Part shown: one piece after another, positions 47,561 through 60,617 of the stretch
Position numbering within the stretch: position 1 is the first letter of the stretch
How the letters are laid out: every line of letters starts with the position of its first letter
Assembly (NCBI GenBank): GCA_947846985.1
Contig: CANTUZ010000001.1
Location: 4,013,504 to 4,077,503, forward strand
Direction of reading: 5' to 3'
Source: Fratercula arctica
Taxonomy: Eukaryota; Chordata; Aves; Charadriiformes; Alcidae
DNA length: 64,000 nt
Position numbers and translations under genes: made by a program
The notes under the pieces: generated by a model
Seen by the model: the letters and a program-made list of their open reading frames with translations, nothing else
Database searches by the model: none
What the model was told of the DNA's origin: nothing

Positions 47561-50500
47561 CTGCAGCAGGGATTAGTGTCTCGGTAATTTCTAGCTGCTG
47601 CTTAATTTAGCTTGGGTCACCTAGCAGTGAGGTGGGGTGCGGGGTGGGGGTATTTCCCTCTGTGCTGCGGTATGCAGCCCCCCACCCTTTTGCTCCACAG
47701 CCCTTTCATATTCCGGAATATGTCTGGAAGTGCCTAGGGATGGGGAGAGGCTGTTGGGGATGTGCCTTCCGTACGGACCCGCTGGTGGTGCCACAAGCCC
47801 CCAGGTGTCCCCCACCATGGGGTCCTGGGACCACCTCACCTTCTCCCTGCTCTGATCCAGCTCCAAATGCACCTCTCGGGCAGCAGGTGCTGCTCTTCAG
47901 AGAGCACCAGGAGTTTCCCCTGATTGCAGCATAGCACAGCTTGTGTCCAGGCTGTGTTTTGGTGGTGGTGTGTCCCCTGGCTCGTACTGGTGCTGGTAAT
48001 CATTGCCCAGGACCATTTAAATTATTAGGACCATCCCTGGGCAGAGACTGAGAGCCAGCATGGGACAGGCAAATCCCACAAAGCAGTTTGCATTTTGCTG
48101 CCTGGTTTGGGAGTAGAATGTTGCGTGCATGGGCTGTGCTGGACCAGCTGAGCTAAAGAATGCTCCCAGGCTTTCCTGCTTACGGCCATGATATCCTAAC
48201 GAAGGTGGAACCAGCATCTCTTGGTGTCTCTGGGAAGACTGGGGTGTACGGTGGAGGACCTTTCTTGTAGGCAACACGCAGGGAGAGTTCGGAAGGCGAC
48301 AGGCCAGTGGGTCTAAGATTGCCTGGTTGCCCCTCGCTGCTAAATGCCCCCTGCAGAAGGGGCTGGCAGTAGCTGGAGGTGGTCTTCCCACAGTCCCGGG
48401 CTGTTGTGTTGGTGTGAGAGTGCTTCTATCCATAGGCTGGGCAAAAGGATGTCAAAGAACCAAAGCGGTTGGTTGGTTAAGCGTGGTGCAAAGTACAGGT
48501 TAAATGCTTTGCATCCAGATGTCAAAGACATGTCTTGTGTTGCAAGCTGAGTCCTCTCCCCTCCTTCTCCACTGTATGATGCTACGGGTCTCATCTCTCT
48601 TCCCATGAGGTGAGGGACTGCAAGGTCCCAACAGTGGTGGTGTGAAGGTATGGGATGTTTTTGCAGCTTTGGACTGAGCTGTGCCAAAGCTTCAGGCAAA
48701 ATCTGCATCCCTGTGAGACCCTGGGCAAATTTCGCCCCTACTCTGTGTCTAAACTATCCCAAGGACAGCAGAAGAGGGACAAACAAGGGCAAAAACCGGG
48801 ACAGCACTTCTCTCCTGTTGCTTGACGGTCAAAATTGCTTTCACCTGTGGCTTTGCAATCTCTGACCTCTGCTGATTTCCAAATACATTTTGTCTAAAGA
48901 GTGTTTAATGCTTAAGTTGTGGTGATGGGCTTTTTGGGGTGAGACTGGAGTAACTTCATGAAGTTACGGTATCTGCCCACTGACACCAGCATTTATGAGA
49001 TCTTAATCCAACCCAGGGATGAACCCATTTTCCAAAGCAGTATTATTTCTAACTCATTTCCCCTCCTCAGAACAGTCGATTCATCTTGCTCACTATTAAG
49101 TTTCCACAGACCAGGGGCTGCTGTACAGTGTTTCTGTCTTACGCTGGCTAACTTGTGACTTCGCAATCCTTGGGTTGCCATGGAAAGGATTATGCTGTGA
49201 TTAATGAAGGCATTGTCAGCTCATAGTTGGTTGGTTGTTTTTTTTTTTTTTTTTTTTTTTTCCTTTCAAAGCCTTTCCTGGAGCTGCAGAGAACAGCTTC
49301 CAAGCCTGGCAGAAAGGGGCTGCCGGCAGAGGTGGCTTCAGGCACTCACAAGTCCTGGGCATGTTTTTTGGTTGTCCGCACTGACACGATGCTCTTGCTG
49401 CCTCTGCTCGCTGCCAGATCAGCTCTGCCAGTTCTTTTTTAGGGTGAGAGAGGAGAAACGGGGACTTCTATTGTTCACTTGGGGCAGAGCCAGAGGTTTC
49501 TTGCTCCCGAAGCGGAATGGGACGAGTGTCACTGTACCAAGGGGCTGGCAGGATGTGGAGACAGCATGTCAAAGAGCTCTGCACCGTGAAATGCTCCTCT
49601 CTGCTAGGCAACGTGCAAGGACAACCTGACGTGGGATGAGCTGGTGTGTTTGTGATGGTCTGGTCCCCCAGCCGAGCTGCTACGTAGAGCCAGAAAGCTT
49701 CTCAAGACAGGAATACCCCACCAGTGTCCATGCTTAGGTTGTCCATCCATCCCCAGGTAGCACCCCCAAAGCCCATGGTGCCCAGAGCCGTGCACAGAGC
49801 CCCTGCTCTGAAAAGCCCTTGCAGTCAGGATACTGGGAGAGAGCGAAGTGCGGTTGTTCCCCCTTCTCAAGGGGAGTGCAATGTGTGGCTATCCAATGAA
49901 AAACAGGCATTTGAAGTAGACTGAGTGCCAAATAAACACGCAAAAGCTCAAAATCCAAAGCCAAAAAATCCTGGGGGACCTCTTAATTTCACCGTCAGCT
50001 GAGTCCTCCCCAGACCTGCCCAGCCGGAGCAGCTCGGTACCAAATAGCACTTCTGCCTGGCTGGGATATGAAAACTGGGTGCTTGATCCCATCGTCAGTC
50101 TCAGAGCAATTGCAGAAAGGCATTGAGCTCTTCTTGGACCTCCACCCTGGCAAGTTCCTTTCGCAGCACGTCGGTTCAGCTGCTGCCATCCCCTTTCCTG
50201 CATTTAACCTGGTGTAATAACCTGCTGTTTGCCCAGGGTACAGATGACCCGAATACAGTTTCCACGTGCATGAAAGAAGTTAAAACTTATGCTTTAGGTT
50301 GATTATAGACTTACAGACTGCCTTGGGTGAAGGTTTCCACTGCTGCTGTTGCTGCACAGGCAGCCTGGCCTCCAACTTTAAGATGTGGAGGAAGGAAGAC
50401 TTGCAAGAGGACATGCCCGAGGTTATGCTGAGTGTTGGGAGAACTGAGCCTCTGTGAATCCTGGTCTAGCACAAGTTGTCTTCTCTTCTTCTCTGACACT

Positions 50501-51039
50501 GCGTTCTCCGGTGGGAGGTGTGCTGGGAGGGGGCTTCACCCCAAGGAGACAAAGCAGTTCCTGACTTTGGAAATGGCAAGATAAATCTGGGATTGTCCCA
50601 GAGCTGGAGGGAGGATGGGCACAACGTCAAGGTTGGCAAAGGAGGATAAATAGAAAATGGCAGGTATCTACAGTGCCTGCATGAAGGCAGGTGTCAAGGG
50701 CACCATGTAAATGTAGAGACTTTTAGGAATGTTATGGTTTAGTCTTGTAGTGCTTGCAGGTTGCCGCTGTGAAATACCTTCCACCTGAGGGAGGTTTGCA
50801 AATGCTAAGCAGGACTCACCTGCCCAAGACACTGAGGTATAGGGAAAAGGTGCTCTGAGCCCAAGCTGGGCTGTGCCAGACTTAGGACCAGGACCCGTCT
50901 TTTGGGACCAAGCCCTTGTGTGTTCCCCAGGGTATCTGTCATTGTCCAGAGAGCACATTTCACTCCTCTGTTGACTTATTTCAAGTCACCCAAAACAAAA
51001 AAAATGGCCATTCTGGTCCCTCCATCCCCAAAACGATGT
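47561..51039. other. Downstream unique sequence, no exon recognised
   Basis: Contains the poly-T run at 49238-49261. No protein-family match or CR1 recognised. May be MYO7A first intron. Confidence 0.4.
49238..49261. repeat. Poly-T run
   Basis: 24 T residues after TTGGTTGGTTG. Confidence 0.95.
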
Positions 51040-51420
51040 AGGTCAGCTGGGGAGGATTCAGAGAAAGGAAGGATGGTCAAGGGTCTGGAACAGCTTCCGC
51101 ACCAGGAAGGATTGTTTAGACAAAGGCTCCAAGCTGAAAAGAGATGGGGGAAGATACGTTATAGATCCTGGAAGATCATGCTTGCATGGTGAAGGCAAAA
51201 GCAGGATTTTCCTTAGTTTTCCTTTGTAATATGAAAATTAGGGAGCATCAAATAAAGCTAACAGAGAATGAGTTCAAAGCAAAAAAAAAAAAAAAAAAAA
51301 AATTCACACAACCTGGCACCTGTGGTACTCCTTACTGCAGGACCTGTGGATTCTAAAAGTATTGATGGGTTAAAAAAGCACTTGGACAAATTTGTTGATG
51401 GAAAAACCTCTCAAAAGCTT
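51040..51420 (+). mobile_element. Old, divergent CR1-like LINE fragment
   Basis: Resembles the ancient sauropsid CR1 type: AAGGGTCTGGAACAGCTTCC, AAGATCATGCTTGCATGG, then GAATGAGTTCAAAGC, TTCACACAACCTGGCACCTG, GTACTCCTTACTGCAGGA and ATTGATGGGTTAAAAAAGCA (start of the typical end segment). A 22-A run has expanded inside it at 51281-51302. Far more diverged than the other CR1 copies. Confidence 0.6.
51281..51302. repeat. Poly-A run inside old CR1 fragment
   Basis: 22 A residues. Confidence 0.95.
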
Positions 51421-52204
51421 TAAAGTATATATATATTAAAGACAAAAGGTGCCCTTCTTTGGCTCTAGAAGTTCTTGAGCTGCAATTTATTAGAGTCTGG
51501 GGGAGTGTTACGGAGTAGTGCCACTAAACCTTCACCCTGCTTTAATACTGCTCCCTGGGTATCCTCTGTTGTGCACTCTCAGAGAAATACGATAGATGGG
51601 GAGGCCACAAGCTGTGTCCAGTACGGGCGTTTTTTATGTAGACCTCGTGCTTCCGCTCACCAAGAGTTGCTCATGCCCTGAGATCTGCCCCAAAACAATT
51701 CTGAGATATTTGTCTCGCTACACTTGTTAGTTGTCTTGAAGAAGATAAGGTGTCAGCCTCATCATTTTAGTAGCAGTGCCCTGTATCACGTGGGTCGAGG
51801 AAAATGAAGCCTGTTCTTCTTTTTTGTGGAAAATACTTTCATGCCGGCAAATGCAGAGGGGAACTTAATGGGATTTTTTGCAGGTTCTATACCGGATCTT
51901 TTGCAGGTCATTAAGTAACTCCCACAAGGATGGTTATCAGCTAGATGACTGCTAGAAAGGATGGGGTTTGAGGGTGGTTTCCTGTGGATCCCAGAGCTGA
52001 CCCATGCTGTTGTTAGCCTGAGGTTTGCTGGGCAAGTCAACAAGCTGGTTTTCCCTGCCCGGTGCGTGTTGACATGGGGGAGTTCGAATTCCTGCTGATG
52101 AGAGAGGCTGGGAGAAGAAAATGCTTTGCCTCCCGGTAGCACTGAGTTCCCAGTCTGGGCAAAGGTCCCACTGAGCTCCTGTGGGACCAAAGAACTTCAA
52201 CGTA
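51421..52204. other. Unique sequence between CR1 copies
   Basis: A TATATATAT stretch near 51427; otherwise nothing recognised. Confidence 0.5.
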
Positions 52205-52580
52205 ACTGGGGTTGTTTAGCCTACGGAAAAGGAAGCTTATTGCTCTCTACAGGTACCTGGAAGGAGGTTGTAGCGAGGTGGGGGTTGGTCTCTTCTTCCA
52301 AGTCACAGGCGATAGGACAAGAGGAAACGGCCTTAAGTTGCAGCAGGGGAGGTTTAGATTGGATATTAGGAAAAATTTTTACACTGCAAGGGTTATCAAG
52401 CATTGGAACAGGCTGCACAGGGAAGTGGTGGAATCGTCATCCCTGGAGGTATTTAAAAGGCAGGTAGACACAGTGCTTAGCGATATGGTTTAATGATGGT
52501 TTTTGTCAGTGTTAGGTTGATGGTTGGACTTGATGATCTGAAAGGTCCCTTCCAACTTAGATAATTCTATGATTCTATAA
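52205..52580 (+). mobile_element. CR1 LINE, 5'-truncated
   Basis: ORF2-end residues [20 protein letters not shown] and [20 protein letters not shown], then 3' UTR with GTTGATGGTTGGACTTGATG and tail AATTCTATGATTCTAT. Same 3' type as the copies at 23851 and 60203. Confidence 0.93.
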
Positions 52581-54964
52581 CAGTGGGGCTGAAAGGGAAG
52601 GAGGGGAGCACCCACAAACCATAAGACCTCCCATCATCAGTGGTAGGGTCCTGTCACCTGGCTGAGGCTGTCAGGAGGACATGTGGACCTCCTTCACGAG
52701 GACTGAGGGGTACAGTAAGTGCGTATTGTAGTGAGCTGGAAGGAGCCTTGCAAGCCTCACTAGAGTGCATCAAACCTCTGCCTCCTTCATCTGAGCCTTT
52801 GGGTGTTTTCCAGCATTGGTGCTGGTTGCCATTGCATTGTGCTTCCCCAGCTATTTCTGTTCTGCTTCCTCTCATCCCTCAGCTTTCCTGGATCAGCGCC
52901 ATCAAGGCCAGCAGATTTACCCTGGGCTGAGATGAACTCCAGAAACCACACATGCACACACTCTGGGTTTGTCGCTCCTACAGCCTGCAGAAGGTTTCTA
53001 TCTGGAGCAATAAAGGGGGTGGTTATTTCATCTGTAACCCCTGTGCTGCGAGAGCCTTCCTCAAGCCCATTGAGAAGTTGCACACAGAGGAATATCAGAG
53101 TGAAGATGGTCCCCGTTTGCCTGTCAGTTTCTCTGCTGGGCTTCTTGGCTGCCTTTAATCCCGATGGAACAACAGAGCCAAGATAGCCCAGACTTCTGTG
53201 ATTCGTCTTTGGAATTAAAGCCCAGGAAAAGCTCGGGCATAGCTGGCTTTATGCATGTTGTTTGTACATTGGGGAGATGCAAGAGCCCAGAGCGGTCTTT
53301 GGCACAGACATGAGAAAAGGTTCTATTGCTGGAATTACTGAAAGTCTCCATCAGCTGTCAATGGTGTTACTGATACACCTCCCAAACATGCCCCCATGCT
53401 GGGCTGGTGGTGCTACAGCATCCTTGAGCCAAAAAAAAAAGGAGGGACAAAACTCTCCAGCAGTCCTTTAGGATTTCCTTGCATTTCTGCAGGCTTTCAG
53501 AGCTACCAGCTATCTCGGAGCGCTTGGGGTGGTGAGACACAGCCCGCCCAGGGATCGTGATCCATCACAGGAACTATTAGACCTTTTATGTAATTCAGTA
53601 AAGCGGTACATGGAGACTTATAAACAATTAATGAGCAGGTCAGCCCAATCTGCTGTCACGTGGGGGAGGTCTCTCAGAGTAGGTATACTGCAAGGACATC
53701 GTCCCTCCCGTGTAAGAAATTGCTGCTCTCCAGCACAACAGGGAGGAAGCTCTGCCTGGTGATGCCACCACTGCTTTTGGGTGGTGGAGCAGGTCCTTCT
53801 ACGCCGAGAAGGAGAGTTTCTGGGAGTGCAGCTGGGTTACTCCAGCAAAGCACTGAGATGTTGCTTTCTCATCTGCTAAACATCATGCCTGCACCCAAAG
53901 CATCACAGAGCACCCACTACCCTTGGCCAAATCGCTGTGAGAGCCATGGCAGCTTGGGATACCGTGATGGGGCAAGTCAAGAGTGCTGTTCATTCAGGTT
54001 AATTGTAGCAGTACAGATTAGGGTGGCAGGTAACAGAGGGTGAAAGCTGAGCAACCTTATTGCTCTTAGAAACAACCCTCTGGATCTCCCCCGCTGCTGT
54101 TATGTCTGTGGGTTTTGCACACAGCAGACTGCTGTTCGCAGGAGCAAACCAGGTCCTGTCCTCCCAGCGCCGAGCTCAGCAGTCAGGGAAGATATTAAGT
54201 GAAAAGGACTGGAACAAAATTCAAGCTTTTCAGGTGCAGCTGTGATGTTGAACTCAGCCCAGGGAGAGACACTTTTCCCCAGCAAACACCCATTTCTTAT
54301 GTGTAGCTGAGAGCAAACCACAAATAGCAACAGCCACCCCTTTCCTTGGAGGAGTATCTCAAAATACTGCAAACAAGGGTGGGAGCGGAGCAGCTTGTTA
54401 AGGCTGGAATAAATTAAGTGCCTGATTAAAGCTGCCTTGCTCATCTAGTCTGATTTCCATAGGAAACAAGGCTTGTGTGGTCACGCTGCCTGTCTCTTTA
54501 GATGTGTCACCTAATCGCGGTAGTTTGCTGACCAAGTTCACTCCAAATTTGACAGAGCTGTAGCAAGGAAATGAGGTTCCTGGGCACTTCATAAAAATAC
54601 GCAGGCGGGCGTGGTAGAAAACTAGCGCCCTGCAGCATGGTGCCACCTCCCATGGGACACCAGAGCGCCCAGGTGTGGTGAGAAGGCTGTCCTGGATACC
54701 CCACCTGCAGGAAAGTCTTCTTGGGGTGACTATGCCCTATTGGCCATCAAGAAGTCTTATTATTTGGAGGTTTGTGGTTGTAAATGAGGTTTTTGTTAGC
54801 TCTTCTGCTCACAGAGGGAATTCTGTCATTGTTTCTGGCTCTGCTTTTCACCAGGTGGGAACTTGGCATGGAGCAAAGTCACTTTACCTCTTGGAGTTCT
54901 TTTACTCATCCAGGCTGCTTGGAGATGCACTGACTTTTTACTTTATGCCTGTGCAACATACAAT
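52581..54964. other. Unique sequence, no exon recognised
   Basis: No gene or interspersed repeat recognised. Short A run near 53430. Confidence 0.45.
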
Positions 54965-55182
54965 AGAACCATAGAATGGTTCGGGTTGGAAGGGTCCTTA
55001 AAGATCATCCAGTTCCACCCCCCTGCCCTGGGCAGGGACACCTCCCACCAGACCAGGTTGCTCAAAGCCCCGTCCAGCCTGGCCTTGAACCCCTCCAGGG
55101 ATCGGGCATCCCATGGGCAAGCCTCACCACCCTCACGGTAAAGAATTTCTTCCTAATATCTAATCTAAATCTACCCTCTTAT
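54965..55182 (-). mobile_element. CR1 LINE 3' end, minus orientation
   Basis: Tail AACCATAGAATGGTTCGGGT, then the same 3' UTR type as the copy at 3682, with a small internal deletion around 55107, ending in CTAATATCTAATCTAAATCT. Confidence 0.92.
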
Positions 55183-56524
55183 ATGCACTTTAGTCTGACT
55201 CTGCTTCGGCAAAGACCTATAAGCATGACTTCAGCTCAGCCAGATGATGCCCTTGAGAGCACAGAGCATCCCGTGCTGAAGAACACCCACCAAAATGTGA
55301 AGAGCAGCAAACAGCCCCCGTGACTCAGTTTCCCCAGCTGCAAAATTAGTATAACATTTTGCATGTACAGCCAATGAGTCAGGGAGTGTCTGTGCCCCTC
55401 TTGTCCAGGCTATTACAGGGCTGATGTCTCCCAGCACTGCCTCACACTGCCCTGAGGGATGTAATGGTGATTGCACCAAAGGCACCCTGGAAGGGCAGAT
55501 CAGAGCCTCTACTTAATTTCTATAGTCCCTGTTCAAACAAAACACCCTCTGGAGTCATCAGGAGTCTCAGCAGGATAAAACAGGGCTGGTATCTTCTGAT
55601 TTGAACCCACTTAATCCTACTAGTCCCTGCATTTGGAGGCTGACCCCACCCTCTCTGAAGGGCTGTCCTGAATTTCTCCAGGACAGTGAGAGATAAGAGG
55701 ATAGTGTCGGGGCAGGCAGAGGGAGGATTTCACCAAAAATCCCAGCAAAGGGGTTCCTGCTGAGAAAAAAACTCATGGGATTATAACAGCTTGCAGAAGC
55801 CCTGCTGCAGCCAGTACTAATAGCACCGAAAGGAGAGAGACCACACAGCTGAGGCCAGACCATTAGGGACCAGCAAGAGTAGAGGGTGAGACAGCTGCTT
55901 ATTAGGACAATTTAAGGACAGAGAGGAGCAGGGGAGCTGCCTTTATTAAAGGTGTTTTGATCTGGAGTCATAGGCCCGGACTTGGGTGTCTGCAAGGATA
56001 TCTACACCTTCCTGGTTCTCCTGCGTGATCCCGGGGAAAGTCACGTCCTCCCTCTGCACCTCAGTTTCCCTCGGTGTGAAATGAGGATAGCATCATCCCC
56101 TCCTCCATAAATAGACTGGGATTCATGAGGGAATAACAAAGCCTAAGAGCTCGCTGGAGTGATTACTAAAACAGTGGCTGCAGTAAAAACTCTCTTTAAT
56201 GAACTTTTCTATAGCAAAAAAACCCCACAACCCAGCCGTGTGTTAGTAATTAAGTTATTGGACTGAGATTATCTGGCGTTCAGGTCTTACCTCTGCCATA
56301 CGTTGTCTGGGTGGGGGCAGATCATCTAGAGATGGTTTTAAAAGGGATGATTTCATGGGACTTAGAAAGACCCCAAGTACTTAAATCCCTCTGAAACCAT
56401 TTCAGGAACAAGCTCCAGTGGGACAAATCACCTAAGTTTCATTCTGGGGCCCTGGTCCCAGCCTTCAGTGGGTGCAGCGCTCCTTCTCCTGCCCTCTGTC
56501 TTGGAGCAAGGCCTGTGATCTTGT

Positions 56525-56600
56525 CGATTCATGAGATACAAAGCTGGGAGGGCCAAGAAGATGATCCAGTCCAAACTTCTTCGTAACATGGCCCAGTATT
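56525..56600 (-). mobile_element. Possible old CR1 3' tail, minus orientation
   Basis: GATTCATGAGATACAAAGCT, then GAAGATGATCCAGTCCAAAC, resembles the reversed tail of ancient CR1 (CATAGATACYAAGG, then GATCATCTAGTCTGACC). Strongly diverged. Confidence 0.4.
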
Positions 56601-59600
56601 CCTAACTGGAGCCAGTAATATTGGATTGGCCAGAGTATATATCTAGGGGATATATATATCATTCTATGTAGGGTATATATAGACACATACACACCTTCCC
56701 TTGGTTCTTCATGGTGGGGTTCTCAGATTATACATGCAGTCTTTGTAGCTGCCTGAGCAACACAGCCAAAGGATCAAGGTGCATCTGAGCTAAGGGCTAA
56801 CGGCTGTGCTTCAACTGCAGGCCTGGCAGAGCCCCAGTGGCCGAGAAGGTTGCTGCCTCCTGCACCTGGCCCAAAACAGGACGTGCCACACATGAATCTC
56901 CTCCATAAATCATGCAGCAGTTGTAAAACACGTCAGCCTGAAGTCAACCAGTCTGTGTGTATACCTTGCCGCTGTCAATGGTGGGATTTGAGCAGCCCAT
57001 GAAGGATGAGGTCCGTGGCCACCCAACCAACACTCGTTGGTCTGCTCAGCCCATGCTAGATGGGTTTTCCTGAGCACGGGTGGGCAGAATCTGAGCTCTG
57101 ATCTTGGTACAGTGCTGTGTGGACATCCTAGTGTGCTCAGAACCAGCAAGGGGACTTCCAGTACAGCCCAGCACTGTGCAGGACAGCCCTGCTCCAAGGA
57201 GGAGAGCCTTGAGAGCGTGTTCATGCGCTAAATAACCCTCAGTTTCAAATATAGACTTCATTTCTAATTTGTTCTTGTCATGTGTCAGACCCCGTGGGTA
57301 GACCCTAGCAAGACTGGGAGTTCATCTATTGATAAAGAAGAGATGAAGATGGATTTCAAACACTGTTGGGCCAACCTGCAAGTGCAGCATTTTGCCTACA
57401 TCAGCTCAGCCTGCTAGGTCTGGATTATGCTGAAATTACACCTGACCGCTTTGCAAAAGGATACTTTATTTGATTAATTATTGTGGCTGTTGAAAAAATA
57501 CTCAGTCGCCGGTAAAGGCTGGTGCACAAAGGGAAATTGCCCTCCTCTGGAGGCTGCGCTGAGCTGGGATCGGATGCTGCCATGGTCCATTGTTCTGCTC
57601 TGGCTACGTGAAAGCTCAGGGAGGGAGAAAAGGTCAGGTCTTTTGTTCAGCTTCTCTACCTGCCAGGCTTTTCGGGGGGATTGAATGCAGGGCAAATCTA
57701 TTGAACTTCCTGCTGGAGGCTTAAAAAATTGATGCTGGTTTCCTGAATACTCTCAGATGAACAGAGGCTGCGTATTGATTCTCTGACTTTCCAGAGGAGG
57801 GATATTTCTGTGGCTTCTTGCTCTAATGTAGCCTTTTTGGCTGGAACCCTTTCAGATGAGGCATCTTTCTTGGTGGTACTGCTACCAAGACCCTTCAAAT
57901 GGCCATTTGAGGGCCAAACCAGTCCTGTAGAGTCAGCTAAGTGGTCTTCCTGACATATTTCCAGGTGCTCAGGGAGTACGGGAATGGCATAAATGAGGGG
58001 ACATCCATGTGAAACCAGTTACCTCAGGCTTCCTTGGTAGTCAATGGGGAGAAATAATGGTGGCTTCTCCAACAGGCTGAGTGAATCGGTTCTTGGAAGC
58101 ACTTGCTTGTCCCCATAGTCCTGGAGGTGATCTTGGTTGACTGGATCAAATGCCGTGGATGCATCTGAGCTGCTCAGTCCCAGTTTGGGTGTCAGGTGGA
58201 ACTTAGAGCACATGAAAAAGATTGAGAACCACACAGTCACCTAAATGACAACACTATCACTGGTGAGAGGACGTGTGCCAAGAAAGCCACAGCAGAGATG
58301 TGTAATAATGAACTCCCAAACTAGGATTTGCATGCTGCTGTCTTACTCCATGGTGTCCAGGCTAATGTGGATAAACACTGGTGACACTGCTGCTGACTCT
58401 CAGCTCTCCTGTGATCTGTGCATGTGACCGGGAGGAGGCAAGGAAATGCTGAGGCATTGCTTCGCACCATTCCTAGGTAGCAAATGCATCACAGGACGGG
58501 CTCTCAGCTTTGTGGAGGCTTTAGCCTGTGTCTTGAGCTCTGTTTTAAGTCACATCCTGATGTCTGCAGTGTTTTGGGGTTAGTTTTGTTTCCTTTAATA
58601 CTGTGAGACCTGTCCTATGAAGATATGATGTCAACTCAGAGCATTGCATTCTTGCACCCTCAGCATAGCTTAACACACACATGGTGTCAGCCTCACTAGG
58701 GAATTGTCTATCTTGTCCTAATCTGAAATTTGGAAGAGTTTGGGTAACTCTGTTAGGAGGCTGGTACTGACATGCAGAGAACCAACGAAGCCCGAGATCC
58801 TGCAGCTGGAGTTGAGTCTCCATGGTCCTTTCCCCGACTGGTGCGACGCTTTGCAAAGGCAAAGAGGATGGCAGAGCCTGGAGCCGTCACCACGGGCTGT
58901 GATTAATGCCTGCAGCTCCTAGTGGAGGAAGGCACGGGGGATCACATTCCTTTCATTTGCTGTCTTTTAAAACCCTTCACACCCAGTCTCCAGAGAGATC
59001 TCGGCATTTCATGGCGCCCCGTTTCTCAGCTTGTGGAAATCAGCGCAGCTGCACTGAAGCCAGTTGTTTTTCAATCGTTTCATGCTGCTGGGGGTCTGGC
59101 CAGTGAGATTTTTTAGCTGGGTCAAAAGAAACAACAGTGTTTACATTTTTAGCTGGTCCATAGTCAACCTGACCAATGGGGAGAGCTCAGGACATAGTTT
59201 AAGTGCTCAATTTACAGGGAGAATCCAGATTTTTCAGAAGCTTTCAGTTCTACCTGAGGTCTGTTGAAAATCAGGCCCTGATTAGGGATACTGAAGTCTT
59301 TGGCTGGAAACTCTACCTATTGCACAGCCCCTGACCCCACTCTGTCACTCCTGTTGTGTAGATTACACCCTATTTATTGGTGGTTTCAGTTACGAGCGTC
59401 ATTTCCCTGGGTTTCAGTTGCACTTGCAGAGTGACAGACTGCAGTGTGCATTAGCACTGCACTTTCTTCCTTGAGGTACTTGCACGAAAAAAGCCCTAAT
59501 GTACAGAAATGCAAAGTATCTGTGTGTGTAATGCATCAAGGCTACTTCTTCCCTGGGCTGTTTTACTGCTGTAAGTCATCTTGGCGCCTGCAGCAGCCTT

Positions 59601-59730
59601 TTCTCCCTTTAGTTATTTGGCTAACTGATTAGCAGGTTGGCCGTGTTCTTCTCTGTAGGAAAGGTGGTTTTTCCTTCGAGTAGCTGGAATTTTCTGGGTT
59701 TGGAGATCACAGATCTGCATCCCTTTTTGT

Positions 59731-59820
59731 AAAAAAACCAACCAACAAAACAAACAAAAAAAAACCAAACAAAAAAAAAACCCCAAACCAAACAACAAAA
59801 CCAAACATAACAACAAAAAA
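59731..59820. repeat. A/C-only low-complexity tract
   Basis: Ninety bases of AAAAC/CAAAC/CCAAA units with only a single T (CATAACAAC near the end). Confidence 0.9.
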
Positions 59821-60202
59821 CTACCAGGTCTTCCCTGGAAACAGCATCCGCCCACTAGAAGGAGAAGCCCAATGGGAGTACCCTCAAATCTAATTAGTAC
59901 CTAATCCTGTGGCTCTCATCACTGAAAGGCTGAACGCTGCAGGAATAGCTAGAGAAAAATCTGCATGTTCTCTAAAACAGCCCTTGCGGGCTGTTGTTTA
60001 GTTGCACGGTGTTGCGTCCTGGACTAGACACCAAGGAGCCTTTCTGAGGATCCAGGGCTTCACGATGGATCTTTACCCCCCACTATCACCTATACCTTTA
60101 CGTGTCAGATTGCAGCTCCACCTGAATCTCTCTTTCCCCCTCAGTTGGCCAGGCAGATGAAGCTGCAGCTGATGGGGAGGTAATTCTTTACACCAAAGAG
60201 CA

Positions 60203-60617
60203 CAAGTCTTGTGAGGAGCGGCTGAGGGAGCTGGGGGTGTTCAGCCTGGAGAAAAGGAGGCTGAGGGGAGACCTTCTCGCTCTCTACAGCTCCCTGAAAG
60301 GAGGGTGTAGGCAGGGGGGGGTCAGTCTCTTCTCCCAAGTAACAGGCGATGGGACAAGAGGGAACGGCCTCAAGTTGCGCCAGGGGAGGTTTAGGATGGA
60401 TATTAGGAAAAATTTCTTCACCAAAAGGGTTGTCAAGCATTGGAACAGGCTGCCCAGGGAAGCGGTGGAATCGCCACCCCTGGAGGGATTTAAAAGCCGG
60501 GCAGACGTGGCGCTGAGGGACACGGGTTAGTGGTGGTTTTGTCAGTGTTAGGTTGATGGTTGGACTCAATGATCTTAAAGGTCCCTTCCGACCTAGACCA
60601 TTCTATGATTCTATGAA
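60203..60617 (+). mobile_element. CR1 LINE, 5'-truncated, ORF2 C-terminus open
   Basis: An uninterrupted ORF2-end frame ([31 protein letters not shown], [20 protein letters not shown]), then 3' UTR GGTTGATGGTTGGACTCAAT and tail CATTCTATGATTCTATGA. Probably the youngest copy of its type here. Confidence 0.93.

Larger units (their letters stand above)
55183..60202. other. Unique sequence, no exon recognised
   Basis: Contains a possible old CR1 tail at 56525, a TATA-rich patch at 56634-56692, a homeobox-like ATTAATTATTG patch at 57474 and the A/C-rich tract at 59731. No protein-family match found. Confidence 0.4.

Noticed and set aside
51004..51192. MAILVPPSPK frame as a MYO7A start (also MVIAPK at 55463)
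   Set aside because: MYO7A begins MVILQQ; neither matches beyond a few residues, and the first overlaps an old CR1.
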